NCBI GenBank assembly: GCA_016185345.1 | Contig: JACPNS010000014.1 | Span: forward strand, 1-64,000 | DNA: 64,000 nucleotides | Source of the DNA: Solirubrobacterales bacterium | GTDB lineage: Bacteria; Actinomycetota; Thermoleophilia; Solirubrobacterales; JACPNS01 | Direction of reading: 5' to 3' | In this document: in pieces, positions 14,738 to 25,178 of the stretch | Position numbering within the stretch: the stretch's first letter is position 1 | Layout of the letters: every line of letters starts with the position of its first letter | Notes under the pieces: model-generated | What the model was told of the DNA's origin: nothing | The model's database searches: none | The model's input: only the letters and a program-made list of their open reading frames with translations | Translations under genes and position numbers: made by a program

Positions 14738-16080
14738 CCACGCCTCCAGAAGTCACGCCCAAGGACCCGCTCGGGATTCAGTACCGCGAGCGTGAGAAGT
14801 CGATCTCGCTGCAGTCGCTGACCGAGCAGATATCCGAGCAGCGCGAGGTGCGCCGCAGGGATCGCCCAGACGGCTGGTCTGTGACGAGCCAGGCTGAGAC
14901 AGTCGTCGAGCCCGAGACCGAACTGTTGACGATGAACATCGGGCCCCACCACCCTGCAACGCACGGTGTGCTGCGCCTGCTGACCACGCTCGAGGGCGAG
15001 ATCATCAAGTCGACGACCCCACTGATCGGCTACGTCCACACCGGCATCGAGAAGAACTGCGAGGACAAGTCGTACTGGAAGGTCATCCCGCTGATCGAGC
15101 GGATGGATTACGTCTCGTACTACTTCAACGCCCTCGGTTACTGCATGAGCGTCGAGAAGCTGCTCGACGAAGAGGTGCCCGAGCGCGCCCAGTGGCTTCG
15201 CGTCATTCACCTCGAAATGTGCCGAATTCACAGCCACATGGTCTGGCTCGGAACGAGCGCCCTGGACCTCGGCGCGATCTCGATGTTCTGGTACTGCTTC
15301 CGGGAGCGCGACAACATCCTCGACCTTTTCGAGATGTCATCCGGACAGCGCATGCACACGCGGCTGTTCCAGATCGGCGGCGTCGCCGAGGACATCCCAC
15401 TCGGATTCGCCGACAAACTGCGCGCCTGGGTCAAGCAGATGCCCGGGCGCACCGACCAGTTCGCAGACCTGCTGGACAAGAACGAGATATTCCTGCAGCG
15501 CATGAAGGAGGTCGGCGCCGTGTCCGAGGAGCGGCTGCTGGAACTTGGCGTGACCGGGCCGCTGCTGCGCGCGACGGGCAATCCGTGGGATCTGCGCAAG
15601 GCCGCCCCGTACTCAAGCTACGACAAGTTCGATTTCCAGATTCCGGTCGGTTCCGTGGGCGACAACTACGACCGTTACAAGGTCCGCCTCATGGAGATCT
15701 ACGAGAGCTGCAAGATCATCGAGCAGGCGCTCGAGGGCCTGCCTGAAGGGCCCTGGATAACCGACAACCGCAAAGTCGCGCTTCCGCCGCGTCACGAGCT
15801 GGCCACCTCGATGGAGGCCTTGATTCACCACTTCAAGCTCGTCACCGAAGGCATTCGCGTGCCCGAGGGTGAGGTCTATGTACCGATCGAGTCGCCACGC
15901 GGTGAGCTCGGTTGCTTTGTCGTTTCGGATGGATCGAGCAAGCCGGCGCGCGTGCACATGCGCGAGCCCTCGTTCGTCAATCTTCAGGCGCTCTCAGACA
16001 TGGTCAACGACACGTACCTCGCGGACATGATCGCCACGCTCGCGATGCTCGACCCGATCCTGGGAGGCATCGACCGATGA
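14734..16080 (+). CDS. nuoD: NADH-quinone oxidoreductase subunit D
   Basis: About 448 residues of the 49-kDa subunit, forming the quinone-binding pocket with NuoB. The hallmark NIGPHHPATHGVLRL follows an N-terminal extension of about 65 residues. MERMDYVSYY-like and DPILGGIDR C-terminal motifs are present. The GTG at 14734 forms a GTGA overlap with the nuoC stop; another GTG three codons upstream is less likely. Confidence 0.96.
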   Translation: MTTPPEVTPKDPLGIQYREREKSISLQSLTEQISEQREVRRRDRPDGWSVTSQAETVVEPETELLTMNIGPHHPATHGVLRLLTTLEGEIIKSTTPLIGYVHTGIEKNCEDKSYWKVIPLIERMDYVSYYFNALGYCMSVEKLLDEEVPERAQWLRVIHLEMCRIHSHMVWLGTSALDLGAISMFWYCFRERDNILDLFEMSSGQRMHTRLFQIGGVAEDIPLGFADKLRAWVKQMPGRTDQFADLLDKNEIFLQRMKEVGAVSEERLLELGVTGPLLRATGNPWDLRKAAPYSSYDKFDFQIPVGSVGDNYDRYKVRLMEIYESCKIIEQALEGLPEGPWITDNRKVALPPRHELATSMEALIHHFKLVTEGIRVPEGEVYVPIESPRGELGCFVVSDGSSKPARVHMREPSFVNLQALSDMVNDTYLADMIATLAMLDPILGGIDR

Positions 16081-16715
16081 GCGAACCGATCCAGGAAGCC
16101 CGCCGGTTTGAAGACACGATCCCGCAACTGGCCAACGTTGACGTGCCCGAGGCACTGCACGCCTGGATCGTCGATCGCATGGAGCTGTATCCCGACAAGA
16201 AGTCGGCGATCATCCCGTGTCTGATGGCAGCGCAGAAGACGCACGGATGGCTCTCGCCCGAGGCCGTCGATCAGGTCGCGGCGGTGATGAAGCTGACGCC
16301 GGCGCAGCTCGTCTCGGTCGCAAGCTTTTACGACATGTTCGAGCTCGAGCCATCGGGCAGCCGCACGATCTACATGTGCACGAACATCAGCTGCATGCTC
16401 CGCGGCGCCGACCAGGTGATGGAGGAGCTCGAACAACAGGTCGGCGTGAGGAACGGCGGCGTGTCTGAAGACGGGATCTTCCTGCGCAACTTCGAGTGTC
16501 TCGGCGCCTGCGACATCGCGCCGATGGCGAGTGTCGACGGTCAGTTCATCGGACCGCTCACGGTCGCGGACGCGAAGACGATGGTCGAGGACATCCGCGC
16601 CGGTCGCGAAGTGCTCAGCGCCAAACACCTTTCCCGACGGCCGGTTGCAGCGACGCTCTGGGCGAACGGCGGACGCGCAGAGGGTTACGACGTCAGTGAA
16701 GGGGGCGAGGTCTAG
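16077..16715 (+). CDS. nuoE: NADH-quinone oxidoreductase subunit E
   Basis: 212 residues. A thioredoxin-like 24-kDa subunit with four cysteine ligands of the N1a [2Fe-2S] cluster: CTNISC and CLGAC. A C-terminal tail of about 40 residues (ending GYDVSEGGEV) extends beyond the usual core. Start ATG overlaps the nuoD stop (ATGA). Confidence 0.95.
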   Translation: MSEPIQEARRFEDTIPQLANVDVPEALHAWIVDRMELYPDKKSAIIPCLMAAQKTHGWLSPEAVDQVAAVMKLTPAQLVSVASFYDMFELEPSGSRTIYMCTNISCMLRGADQVMEELEQQVGVRNGGVSEDGIFLRNFECLGACDIAPMASVDGQFIGPLTVADAKTMVEDIRAGREVLSAKHLSRRPVAATLWANGGRAEGYDVSEGGEV

Positions 16716-18041
16716 ATGTCACTCAGCAACGAGTTGCTTTTCGACAACATCGATGAGCCGAACCTGAAGTCGATCACGGTCTACGAACGGCGCGGCGGGT
16801 ACGACGAGCTCAAGCGAGTGCTTCGTGAGCTTCCGCCCGAGGCGGTGCTCAACGAACTCCAGGCCTCAGGCCTGCGCGGCCGTGGCGGCGCCGGATTCTC
16901 GATGGGCACCAAGGCCGGCTTCCTGCCCAAGGGCGACATGGACAAGTACCTCTGCTGCAACGCGGACGAGTCCGAACCCGGCACCTTCAAGGACCGCGAG
17001 CTGATGCAGAAGAACCCGCACCAGCTGATCGAAGGGATGATCATCGCGAGCTTCGCCGCCGGAATAAACAAGGCATTTATCTACATCCGCGGCGAGTACG
17101 AAGAGCAGGCGGACGTGCTCGAGTCCGCCGCGAAGGAGGCCTACGAGAAGGGCTACCTCGGCGAGAACATTCTTGGCAGCGGCTTTGGCGTGTCGCTGGT
17201 CGTGCACCGCGGCGCTGGCGCCTACATCTGCGGTGAAGAGACGGCGCTGCTTGACTCATTGGAGGGCAAACGCGGCAACCCGCGCCTGAAGCCGCCCTTC
17301 CCGGCCAACGCCGGATTGTTCCAGGGTCCGACACTGATCAACAACGTCGAGACGCTCTCCAACGTCGCTCACATCACCAAGATGGGCGGGCTGAAATACG
17401 CTGAGATCGGCACCGAGAAGAGCACGGGAACGAAGCTCGTCTCGATCAGTGGCTGCGTGCAGAAGCCAGGCAACTACGAGGTCGATCTTGGAACGCCGTC
17501 GCGCGAGCTGCTGTTTGATCTGGCGGGCGGGCCGCTGCCCGGCCGCGAGTTCAAGGCATGGTTTCCGGGCGGTTCATCGTCGCCGGTGCTGACGCCGGCC
17601 GAGTTCGATCTGCCGTATGACTTTGATTCAGTCGCGGCCGCCGGCAGCATGCTCGGTTCTGGCGCGATCATCATGATCGACGACTCGGTTTCGATGGTCG
17701 ACGTTGCGCTTCGGACGGCGAAATTCTACAAGCACGAGTCCTGCGGCAAATGTACGCCGTGCCGGGAGGGCACGAGCTGGACCGTGAAGATGCTCCAGCG
17801 CATCGACGACGGGCTCGCCACGCCGATGGACCTCGACATCATCGAGAGCGTGTGCGAGCAGATCATGGGCAACTGCCTCTGCGTGCTCGGCGACGCGATG
17901 GCGATGCCGGTGTCGTCCATGGTCAAAAAGTTCCGTCCGGAATTCGAAGCTCACATCGAAGCCGCTCGGGCTTCTCGTACCCCGCTCGACGAGGCGACGC
18001 TCGCTGACGAGATCAACCTCAAGGAGCTCGCCGCTCACTGA
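16716..18041 (+). CDS. nuoF: NADH-quinone oxidoreductase subunit F
   Basis: 441 residues of the 51-kDa NADH-oxidising subunit. The NADH-binding GLRGRGGAGFSMGTK, the FMN region GAYICGEETALLDSLEGK, and the N3 [4Fe-4S] ligands in ESCGKCTPCREG are all visible. The ATG directly follows the nuoE stop. Confidence 0.97.
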   Translation: MSLSNELLFDNIDEPNLKSITVYERRGGYDELKRVLRELPPEAVLNELQASGLRGRGGAGFSMGTKAGFLPKGDMDKYLCCNADESEPGTFKDRELMQKNPHQLIEGMIIASFAAGINKAFIYIRGEYEEQADVLESAAKEAYEKGYLGENILGSGFGVSLVVHRGAGAYICGEETALLDSLEGKRGNPRLKPPFPANAGLFQGPTLINNVETLSNVAHITKMGGLKYAEIGTEKSTGTKLVSISGCVQKPGNYEVDLGTPSRELLFDLAGGPLPGREFKAWFPGGSSSPVLTPAEFDLPYDFDSVAAAGSMLGSGAIIMIDDSVSMVDVALRTAKFYKHESCGKCTPCREGTSWTVKMLQRIDDGLATPMDLDIIESVCEQIMGNCLCVLGDAMAMPVSSMVKKFRPEFEAHIEAARASRTPLDEATLADEINLKELAAH

Positions 18042-20659
18042 TGGCCACCGAGAATCTCCCACCTTCAAGCGCGCAGAAAGGCAGCGAGAACGCAACCTCG
18101 TCTGACGCGACCGTCGCGACCGAGACGGCTGGCCTGCAGTACAGGTCGAGCCACGTCGTCGTTGACGCGTTGCCGGCCGGATACTCGGCCAGGCCCGCTG
18201 GCGAGCCCGAGCGCGAAACGATCGTTTTCACGATTGACGGCGTCGAGGTCACGGCGCCCTCCGGCGTGATGCTGGTCGATGCCGCGAAGTACGGCGGCGT
18301 CGAGATCCCGGTCTTTTGTTACGAGCCAAAACTCGGCGCGCCGGTCGGCGCCTGCCGCATGTGCCTGGTCGAGATCGAGGGGATCCCCAAGCTTCAGACT
18401 GCGTGTTCGACTCCGGTCCGGGATGGCATGAGCGTGATCACGATGTCGCCTCGTGTGATCGAGGCGCAGAACTCGGTCGTTGAGTTCATCCTCGCCAACC
18501 ACCCGCTCGACTGCCCGGTCTGCGACAAGGGCGGCGAGTGCCCGCTGCAAGACATCTCTTATGGCTGGGGTCGCGGCAAGAGTCGCTTCACCGAGCCAAA
18601 GCGTCACTTCGAGAAACCCGTCGCGCTCAGCCCGAGCATCGCGATCGACCGCGAGCGCTGCATCCTTTGTTATCGCTGCGTGCGGTTCAGCCAAGAAGTC
18701 TCGGAGGACTACCAGTTGGTCCTTCTTGAGCGCGGTGCCGACGCACATGTGGGCACCTTCGATGGCACCGAGTACATCGCGCCGTTCTCGGGCAACATCA
18801 TCGAGCTGTGCCCCGTCGGCGCCCTGACCAGCCGCGCCTACCGCTTCCGCGCTCGCCCCTGGGACATCGAGCAGGGCGGCTCGGTCTGCTCGATGTGCCC
18901 CGGTCAGTGCAACGTCACCTACACCGTGCGAGATGAGAAGGTCATGCGCGTTCTGCAGCGCGACAACAACGCAGTTGACGACGGCTGGCTCTGCGACCGC
19001 GGTCGTTTTGCCTACCAGGCATGGGAGTCCAAGGCACGCATCACGCAGCCGCTCGTGCGCCAGGGCGACAAGCTTCTGCCTGCCCGTTGGGACTACGCGC
19101 TCGACGTCGCCGCTTCCGCGTTGAAGAAGGCCGGCGTCCGCAGCGCCGCTCTTGCCGGCGGCGGCACGACCAACGAAGAGGGCTGGCTGTTGCGCCGCCT
19201 TCTGATCGAAGGTCTTGGCTCGCGCAACATCGACTCACGCCGCGGCGGCAAGCTCAGCGCCGATGTTGCTCGCACCCTGACCGAGCCCGATGTGACTCTC
19301 AGCATCCCCGATGTGGAATGGGCCGACGCGATCCTCGTGCTCGCCACCGAGCTCGTTGACGAAATGCCGATCCTCGATCTGCGCGTGCGCAAGGCCGTGA
19401 ACCACCACGGGGCAAAGCTCGCCGTAGCAACCGCCCGCCCGAGTTCGCTCGACGACAAGGCGACGATCGCCGCGCGTTTTGCGCCGAAGGCCGTAGACGC
19501 ATTCGCGCAAGCATTGCTGCGCTCGATTGCCGGCGAGGACGTCGGCGATCTGCCGACCCGCGCGGGCGCGGACGGTGAAGAGATCGCCTCGATTGCCGCG
19601 CTGCTAACCGGTGCAGAACGCCCGGCGATTCTCTGGGGCGAGAAGGTCCTCTACTACGCCGCCGGCGCGGCCCCGGCGATGACGGTCGCGAACATCGTTG
19701 ACAAGCTCGGAGTCGCAAAGACACCGGGCGCAGGCCACATGCAGATCCCAGTTCAGGCCAACGGTCGCGGGCTGCGCGAGATCGGCTTCCTGCCAAACCT
19801 CGGACCGGCGCTGTCCGAAGAAGGCGACGGCAAATCCTCCGATGAGATCGCCGCAGCCTTGGGCGACGAGGTCAACGCACTGATCCTGATGGGCGTTGAC
19901 CCGATGGTCGACTACCCCAACGGCGCCGAGTGGGACCACGCCCTCGCAAAGGCCGGCACCGTCATTTCCTTCAGCACATGGCTTTCGGGCACCGCCGAAC
20001 GCCACGCCGACGTCGTCTTCCCGCTCGAAGTTGGGCCGGAGAAGGAAGGCACTCTGACCCACCCGGACGGCCGCCTCCAGCGCGTCCGCCAGACGGTCGA
20101 GCGCGCCGGAGAAGTCAACGCCGGTTGGTGGGCGATCGATCAGCTCGCATCACGAGTTGGGCTTGACCTCGGCGCCAAGGTCGTGCACCAGGTCACGGAG
20201 CAGATCGCTGACGGCGTGCCGATCTACGCCGGCATCACGCCGGAAGAAATCGGCGGCACTGGCGTGCGTTGGCAGGAACGCGCTGCTGCGACCAATCGCC
20301 TCGATCCCACGCGCACCACCTTTGATCTCGCTGAGCCCGCCGCAGCCGCTGAAGCCAACGGCCGTCTACGCCTTGGCACCTTCCGCTCACTCTGGGGCGG
20401 GGGCGACGTCGAGAACGCCGCCACGCTTGCACCGCTGGTCTCGCGCACGCGAGTCGAACTTTCACCCGCTGATGGAGAGCGCCTCGGCGTCAACACCGGC
20501 GACAGCGTCACGCTCAACACCGACTCCGGCGAAGTCACGGCGATCGTCGCACTGCGCGACTCGATCCCGACTGGATCGGCCTTCCTTCTCGATAGTCGCG
20601 ATGACGGCGTACGCCGCGCCGTTGCCGGGTCACCGGCGCTCGTAGAGGTGGTCAAGTGA
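18041..20659 (+). CDS. nuoG: NADH-quinone oxidoreductase subunit G
   Basis: 872 residues. An N-terminal [2Fe-2S] ferredoxin domain (CYEPKLGAPVGACRMC), the His-Cys motif HPLDCPVCDKGGECPLQD, a [4Fe-4S] set (CILCYRC...CPVGAL) and a further cysteine set in the molybdopterin-like region (CSMCPGQC...WLCDRGRF) give the usual iron-sulfur chain. A molybdopterin-oxidoreductase-like domain follows, and a C-terminal molydopterin-dinucleotide-type beta domain. The first 60 residues are an Ala/Ser/Thr-rich extension. The ATG overlaps the nuoF stop by one base. Confidence 0.96.
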   Translation: MATENLPPSSAQKGSENATSSDATVATETAGLQYRSSHVVVDALPAGYSARPAGEPERETIVFTIDGVEVTAPSGVMLVDAAKYGGVEIPVFCYEPKLGAPVGACRMCLVEIEGIPKLQTACSTPVRDGMSVITMSPRVIEAQNSVVEFILANHPLDCPVCDKGGECPLQDISYGWGRGKSRFTEPKRHFEKPVALSPSIAIDRERCILCYRCVRFSQEVSEDYQLVLLERGADAHVGTFDGTEYIAPFSGNIIELCPVGALTSRAYRFRARPWDIEQGGSVCSMCPGQCNVTYTVRDEKVMRVLQRDNNAVDDGWLCDRGRFAYQAWESKARITQPLVRQGDKLLPARWDYALDVAASALKKAGVRSAALAGGGTTNEEGWLLRRLLIEGLGSRNIDSRRGGKLSADVARTLTEPDVTLSIPDVEWADAILVLATELVDEMPILDLRVRKAVNHHGAKLAVATARPSSLDDKATIAARFAPKAVDAFAQALLRSIAGEDVGDLPTRAGADGEEIASIAALLTGAERPAILWGEKVLYYAAGAAPAMTVANIVDKLGVAKTPGAGHMQIPVQANGRGLREIGFLPNLGPALSEEGDGKSSDEIAAALGDEVNALILMGVDPMVDYPNGAEWDHALAKAGTVISFSTWLSGTAERHADVVFPLEVGPEKEGTLTHPDGRLQRVRQTVERAGEVNAGWWAIDQLASRVGLDLGAKVVHQVTEQIADGVPIYAGITPEEIGGTGVRWQERAAATNRLDPTRTTFDLAEPAAAAEANGRLRLGTFRSLWGGGDVENAATLAPLVSRTRVELSPADGERLGVNTGDSVTLNTDSGEVTAIVALRDSIPTGSAFLLDSRDDGVRRAVAGSPALVEVVK

Positions 20660-21672
20660 GCCCGTTAGCAACCGTCGGATTCGAGGTCTCGGTCTGGTCG
20701 CAGGTGATCGTCTCGTTCCTGATTTTCTTCGTCGTCTTCAACATGATTCCGATGGTGTTGCTGGTTGAGCGCAAAGTGCTCGGACGTTTCCAGGGTCGCT
20801 ACGGACCAAACCGCGTCGGTCCGTTCGGAATGTTCCAGCCGCTCGTAGACATCGCCAAGCTGGCGGCCAAAGAAGACTTCATCCCGCGCAACGCGAGCAA
20901 GATGATCTTCATCATCGCGCCTGTGATCTCACTCTTCACAGCGGTCGCGACGATCGCGATCCTGCCGTTCGGCAACACAGTTGAAGACGGCCTCTTCGGG
21001 GCCAACTACACGCTCTACGGAATCGACGTTTCGATCGGCGTGCTGTACGCGTTCGCCTTCGGCGCGATCGCCTTTTACGGCCTGATGCTCGGTGGCTGGG
21101 CTTCGGGCAGCAAGTACTCCTTCCTTGGCGCGATGCGCTCGGCGGCGCAGCTGATCAGTTACGAGCTGGCGGCTGGCCTCAGCCTCGTCGGCGTGATCAT
21201 GATGAGTGGCTCGCTCTCGATGACCGAGATCGTCAACCAGCAGACGGGTATGTGGTTCATTCTGCCGCAGTTCGTCGGGTTTCTCGTCTTCATGGTTGCG
21301 GCATTCGCCGAGACCAACCGCGCGCCATTCGACCTGGTCGAGGCGGATGCAGAACTCGTCGCCGGGTACCAGACCGAGTACGGGGGCATTCGATTTGCGG
21401 CCTTCATGCTCGCCGAGTACATGAACATGATCGTGCTCAGCGGCATCGGCGTGACGATGTTCCTCGGCGGCTGGCTCGGACCGGGACCCGACTGGCTCGG
21501 ACCGATCTGGGTACTCGTGAAGATCTTCCTGTTGCTGCTGTTCTTCATGTGGATCCGCGCGACGCTCCCGCGCCTCCGCTACGACCAGCTGATGAGTTTC
21601 GGCTGGAAGATTCTGATCCCGTTGGCGACGATCAACCTGATCGTCACCGCGGTCCTGGTGGTGTACCTGTGA
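20656..21672 (+). CDS. nuoH: NADH-quinone oxidoreductase subunit H
   Basis: 338 residues, eight-helix membrane subunit contacting quinone. Hallmarks RKVLGRFQGRYGPNRVGPFG and FAETNRAPFDLVEADAELV with YQTEYGG are visible. GTG start overlaps the nuoG stop (GTGA). Confidence 0.97.
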   Translation: MSPLATVGFEVSVWSQVIVSFLIFFVVFNMIPMVLLVERKVLGRFQGRYGPNRVGPFGMFQPLVDIAKLAAKEDFIPRNASKMIFIIAPVISLFTAVATIAILPFGNTVEDGLFGANYTLYGIDVSIGVLYAFAFGAIAFYGLMLGGWASGSKYSFLGAMRSAAQLISYELAAGLSLVGVIMMSGSLSMTEIVNQQTGMWFILPQFVGFLVFMVAAFAETNRAPFDLVEADAELVAGYQTEYGGIRFAAFMLAEYMNMIVLSGIGVTMFLGGWLGPGPDWLGPIWVLVKIFLLLLFFMWIRATLPRLRYDQLMSFGWKILIPLATINLIVTAVLVVYL

Positions 21673-22220
21673 GCCTTCCCGAAATCCACGTCTACGACCC
21701 GCAGGCCGACGCCTTCGAGGTCCAGCGCGGACCGGATGTCGGCGGCGCGGCGAGCGTCTATCGCGCCTTCGGCGAGACGCTGCGCGGCCTGAAGACGACG
21801 ATGAGCCGTCTGATCGAGGGTCCGGTCACGATCCAGTATCCAGAAGAGAAGACCCCGGTCTACCCGCGCTTCCGCGGCCGCCACAAGCTGCATAAGTTCG
21901 AGGACTCAGACCTCGAGAAGTGCGTCGGCTGTTCGCTCTGCGCCGCCGCATGTCCCGCGGACTGCATCCGCGTGGTCGCGACCGACAACGATCCGGCAAG
22001 TCCGACGAGCGCCGGCGAGCGCTACGCCGCGGTCTACGAGATCAACATGGCGCGCTGCATATTCTGCGGCTACTGCGAGATGGCCTGTCCGTTTGACGCG
22101 ATCACGCTAGGCCACGACTACGAGCTCGCGGACTACAACCGCTCGGACCTGATCTTCACCAAGGAGATGCTGCTCGCCGAACCGATCGAGCGCTCGCCGC
22201 TCCGATTGGAAGGCGAGTAG
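21669..22220 (+). CDS. nuoI: NADH-quinone oxidoreductase subunit I
   Basis: 183 residues. Two [4Fe-4S] ferredoxin motifs are present, CVGCSLCAAACPADC and CIFCGYCEMACPFD, binding clusters N6a and N6b. GTG start at 21669 overlaps the nuoH stop. The N-terminal 40 residues include an amphipathic segment. Confidence 0.97.
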   Translation: MSLPEIHVYDPQADAFEVQRGPDVGGAASVYRAFGETLRGLKTTMSRLIEGPVTIQYPEEKTPVYPRFRGRHKLHKFEDSDLEKCVGCSLCAAACPADCIRVVATDNDPASPTSAGERYAAVYEINMARCIFCGYCEMACPFDAITLGHDYELADYNRSDLIFTKEMLLAEPIERSPLRLEGE

Positions 22221-22810
22221 TGGTCGTCCAGGGCATTCTCTTCTTCATCGCGGCGGCTGGAGCAATCGGCGGCGCCGTTGCCGTTGTGCTGCTGCGCAAC
22301 CCGTTCTTCTCGGTGCTGGCGCTGGTCGTTCACCTTTTCGCGCTCGCCGTGCTGTTCCTACTGCTCTACGCGCAGTTCATCGCGGCCGCGCAGTTGATCG
22401 TCTATGCCGGTGCCGTGATGGTGCTGTACGTCTTCGTTGTCTCCTACGTCGGCGGTGCCGACGAGCCGATCGATCACGGCGGCGGGGTTCCGCGCGCACT
22501 TGCACCGATCTTCGCCGGCGCGCTGCTGGTCGTGCTTTCGCTCGCGCTGGCCGCCACCTCTCTGAAGCTGATTGACAGCAACGGCGTCAAGTTGCCGGAC
22601 GACGGAAATGCGTACGGAACCCCCGAGCAGATCGGTGAGCTGTTGCTGACCAAGTACCTCCTGCCGTTCGAGGTCGCATCCTTTCTGCTCACTGTCGCCG
22701 CAGTCTGCGCGGTCGTGCTCGCGCGCCGCCGCCGCGGACTGGAAGAATTGACCGACACAGAGTTGGAAAAAGCAGTGCCGCTGCTCGGCGAGGGGCTGGG
22801 CAAGCGATGA
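22220..22810 (+). CDS. nuoJ: NADH-quinone oxidoreductase subunit J
   Basis: 196 residues, five predicted helices; the conserved QFIAAAQLIVYAGAVMVLYVF of helix 3 is diagnostic. The cytoplasmic tail is charged. GTG start overlaps the nuoI stop by one base. Confidence 0.95.
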   Translation: MVVQGILFFIAAAGAIGGAVAVVLLRNPFFSVLALVVHLFALAVLFLLLYAQFIAAAQLIVYAGAVMVLYVFVVSYVGGADEPIDHGGGVPRALAPIFAGALLVVLSLALAATSLKLIDSNGVKLPDDGNAYGTPEQIGELLLTKYLLPFEVASFLLTVAAVCAVVLARRRRGLEELTDTELEKAVPLLGEGLGKR

Positions 22811-23112
22811 ACATCAGTTGGTATATCGCGCTCTCTGCCGTGCTCTTCGCGATCGGCGCCGGTGGTCTCGTTGCTCGGCGCAGCCCGCTCGTGATGCTGC
22901 TCTGCCTCGAGATCATGCTCAACGGTGCAAACCTTTCGCTGGTCGCCTTCGCCCGCATGTGGGGCGACGGTGGCGGCCAGATATTCGCGCTGATCGTGAT
23001 GGTGGTTGCTGCGTGCGAGGTCGTCGTCGGGCTTGGCCTGATCGTGGCGCTCTACAGAAATCGTCTGCCGATTGACATCGATGAGCTCGACAAACTGAAG
23101 GACCCGGCGTGA
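22807..23112 (+). CDS. nuoK: NADH-quinone oxidoreductase subunit K
   Basis: 101 residues, three helices. The membrane glutamates in CLEIMLNGANLS and AACEVVVGLGLIVAL are the conserved proton-path residues of NuoK/MrpC. ATGA overlap with nuoJ. Confidence 0.96.
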   Translation: MNISWYIALSAVLFAIGAGGLVARRSPLVMLLCLEIMLNGANLSLVAFARMWGDGGGQIFALIVMVVAACEVVVGLGLIVALYRNRLPIDIDELDKLKDPA

Positions 23113-25178
23113 TTGCAGCAGTCACGCCAATCCTGGCCCACGCGGCCGACTTCGCTGAGGGCGCTCGCCCGGTGGATCCGTCCCTGTGGGGCTGGGTGCT
23201 TCTGCTTACGCCGCTTGTTGGCGCGCTGGTTATCGGCCTCGGACACCGCATCTGGAGCGAGCGGGCTGCCGGCATGATTGGCACCTCAGCGATCTTCCTG
23301 GCTTTTGGTGCGGCGCTCATCGTCCTCGTTCAACTGCTCGGCATGGACGCGGAGGAGCGCCACATCCTTGCTGGCTTCAAGTACGCGCAGGCCTTCGGCG
23401 TGGACTTCCGCTTCGACATCTATGTCGACCAGCTGTCGGTGATGATGGCGCTGATCGTGACGGGAGTCTCGGCGCTGATCCACCTCTATTCAGTCGCCTA
23501 CATGAAGTCCGACGAGGGCTACCGGCGCTTTTTCGCCTACCTGAACTTCTTCGTCTTCTCGATGCTGTTGCTCGTGCTCGCGGGCAACATGCTGCTTCTG
23601 GTCATCGGCTGGGGCTTTGTCGGCGCGGCCTCGTATCTGTTGATCTCTTACTGGTACCGCAGGGAGAGCGCCACGAAGGCCGGCGCCAAGGCGTTCGTGA
23701 TGAACGTGATCGGCGACGTCGCCCTCGTGATCGCGGCCTATCTGCTCTGGAACGAACTCCAGACCCTGACCATTCCGACGCTTCTCGCCAACGCCGACGA
23801 CGCCTTCACGGTCGCACCATCGGCGACCTATACGGCGGTCGCGTTCCTCCTACTCGTTGGTGCCTTCGCCAAGTCGGCCCAGCTCCCACTGCACACCTGG
23901 CTTCCCGACGCGATGGAAGGGCCGACTCCGGTCTCGGCATTGATTCACGCGGCGACGATGGTCACGGCCGGGGTCTACCTGATCTGCCGCATGTACCCGT
24001 TCATCGAGATCTCGGACGCGGCCTCGCTGACCGCTGCTGCGCTGGGCACCGCAACGCTACTGATCGCGGCCACGACGGCGTTGGTACAGACCGACTTGAA
24101 ACGCATTATCGCCTATTCGACGATGAGTCAGATCGGATACATGATCGCCGGAGCTGGCGCGGCTGCCTACAGCGCGTCGATGTTTCACTTGATGACCCAC
24201 GCCATCTTCAAGGCACTCCTGTTCATGGGTGCCGGCTCGGTGATCGCGGCGATGGGCGGAATTCAGGACGTTCGCCGGATGGGCGGCCTGAGGAAGGCGA
24301 TGCCATTCACGTACATCGCATTCACGATCGGCGCGCTCGCACTTGCCGGGTTCCCGCTGCTCTCGGGCTTCTGGAGCAAGGACGAGATCATCTCCTTCAC
24401 GCTCAATCGCGGTGGCGCGTTCACGATCATTGCCGTAGGCATGTATATCGGTGCGATTTTGACTGCCTTCTATTCGATGCGCGCGGTCTATCTCGTTTTT
24501 CACGGTGACCCAGCGCCGGAGGCCAAGGAACTCGAAGGCGGCCACATCCCGCACGCCGACCCGGTCAACCCAGCCACCGGCGAACTCGAGACAACCGACG
24601 TCGGCTTCCCCGGACCAGACCACCAGATCGCCGAGCGCGAAGGCGAGATGAAGGTCGCGATGGGCACGCTTGCGTTCCTTGCACTCGTCGCGGGCCTCGT
24701 CCAGATTCCCGGCGTCACCGCCGGGGTCGAGCACTGGCTCGAGCCGGTCTTTGAGGACTCGCGTTACGCCGAGAGCATCCCGAGCTACACGACGCAGTGG
24801 GTCGGCCTTGGTGTTGGCGCGCTGATCGCCATCGCCGGGGTCTCGTTCGCCTACTGGGCCTACCTCCGCAACCGTGGCGTGACCGAGCGTTGGGCCGAGC
24901 GCTTCCCCGGCGTGAACGCCTGGCTGCTGAACGCCTGGTACTTCTACTGGCTCTACGACCGCGTGTTCGTCCGCCCGGTCGCGGCTTTTGCCGTCTTCTG
25001 CAACAAGGTGATCGAGCGTTACGTGGTTGACGGCATCGTCACCGGCACGTCGACGTTGGTCAAAGATGGCGCCGCGCGCGTTCGCACGATGCAGTCCGGA
25101 CTTGCTCGCGCCTACGCGCTGAGTCTGATCGGAGGCACGATCGTTATCGCTCTCTATTTCTTGGTGGTGTCCGGGTGA
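23109..25178 (+). CDS. nuoL: NADH-quinone oxidoreductase subunit L
   Basis: 689 residues, antiporter-like membrane subunit. The proton-channel stretch LPLHTWLPDAMEGPTPVSAL, and the Lys in TDLKRIIAYSTMSQIGYM, are present. The long C-terminal lateral helix region begins around residue 550. GTG start overlaps nuoK stop (GTGA). Confidence 0.97.
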   Translation: MIAAVTPILAHAADFAEGARPVDPSLWGWVLLLTPLVGALVIGLGHRIWSERAAGMIGTSAIFLAFGAALIVLVQLLGMDAEERHILAGFKYAQAFGVDFRFDIYVDQLSVMMALIVTGVSALIHLYSVAYMKSDEGYRRFFAYLNFFVFSMLLLVLAGNMLLLVIGWGFVGAASYLLISYWYRRESATKAGAKAFVMNVIGDVALVIAAYLLWNELQTLTIPTLLANADDAFTVAPSATYTAVAFLLLVGAFAKSAQLPLHTWLPDAMEGPTPVSALIHAATMVTAGVYLICRMYPFIEISDAASLTAAALGTATLLIAATTALVQTDLKRIIAYSTMSQIGYMIAGAGAAAYSASMFHLMTHAIFKALLFMGAGSVIAAMGGIQDVRRMGGLRKAMPFTYIAFTIGALALAGFPLLSGFWSKDEIISFTLNRGGAFTIIAVGMYIGAILTAFYSMRAVYLVFHGDPAPEAKELEGGHIPHADPVNPATGELETTDVGFPGPDHQIAEREGEMKVAMGTLAFLALVAGLVQIPGVTAGVEHWLEPVFEDSRYAESIPSYTTQWVGLGVGALIAIAGVSFAYWAYLRNRGVTERWAERFPGVNAWLLNAWYFYWLYDRVFVRPVAAFAVFCNKVIERYVVDGIVTGTSTLVKDGAARVRTMQSGLARAYALSLIGGTIVIALYFLVVSG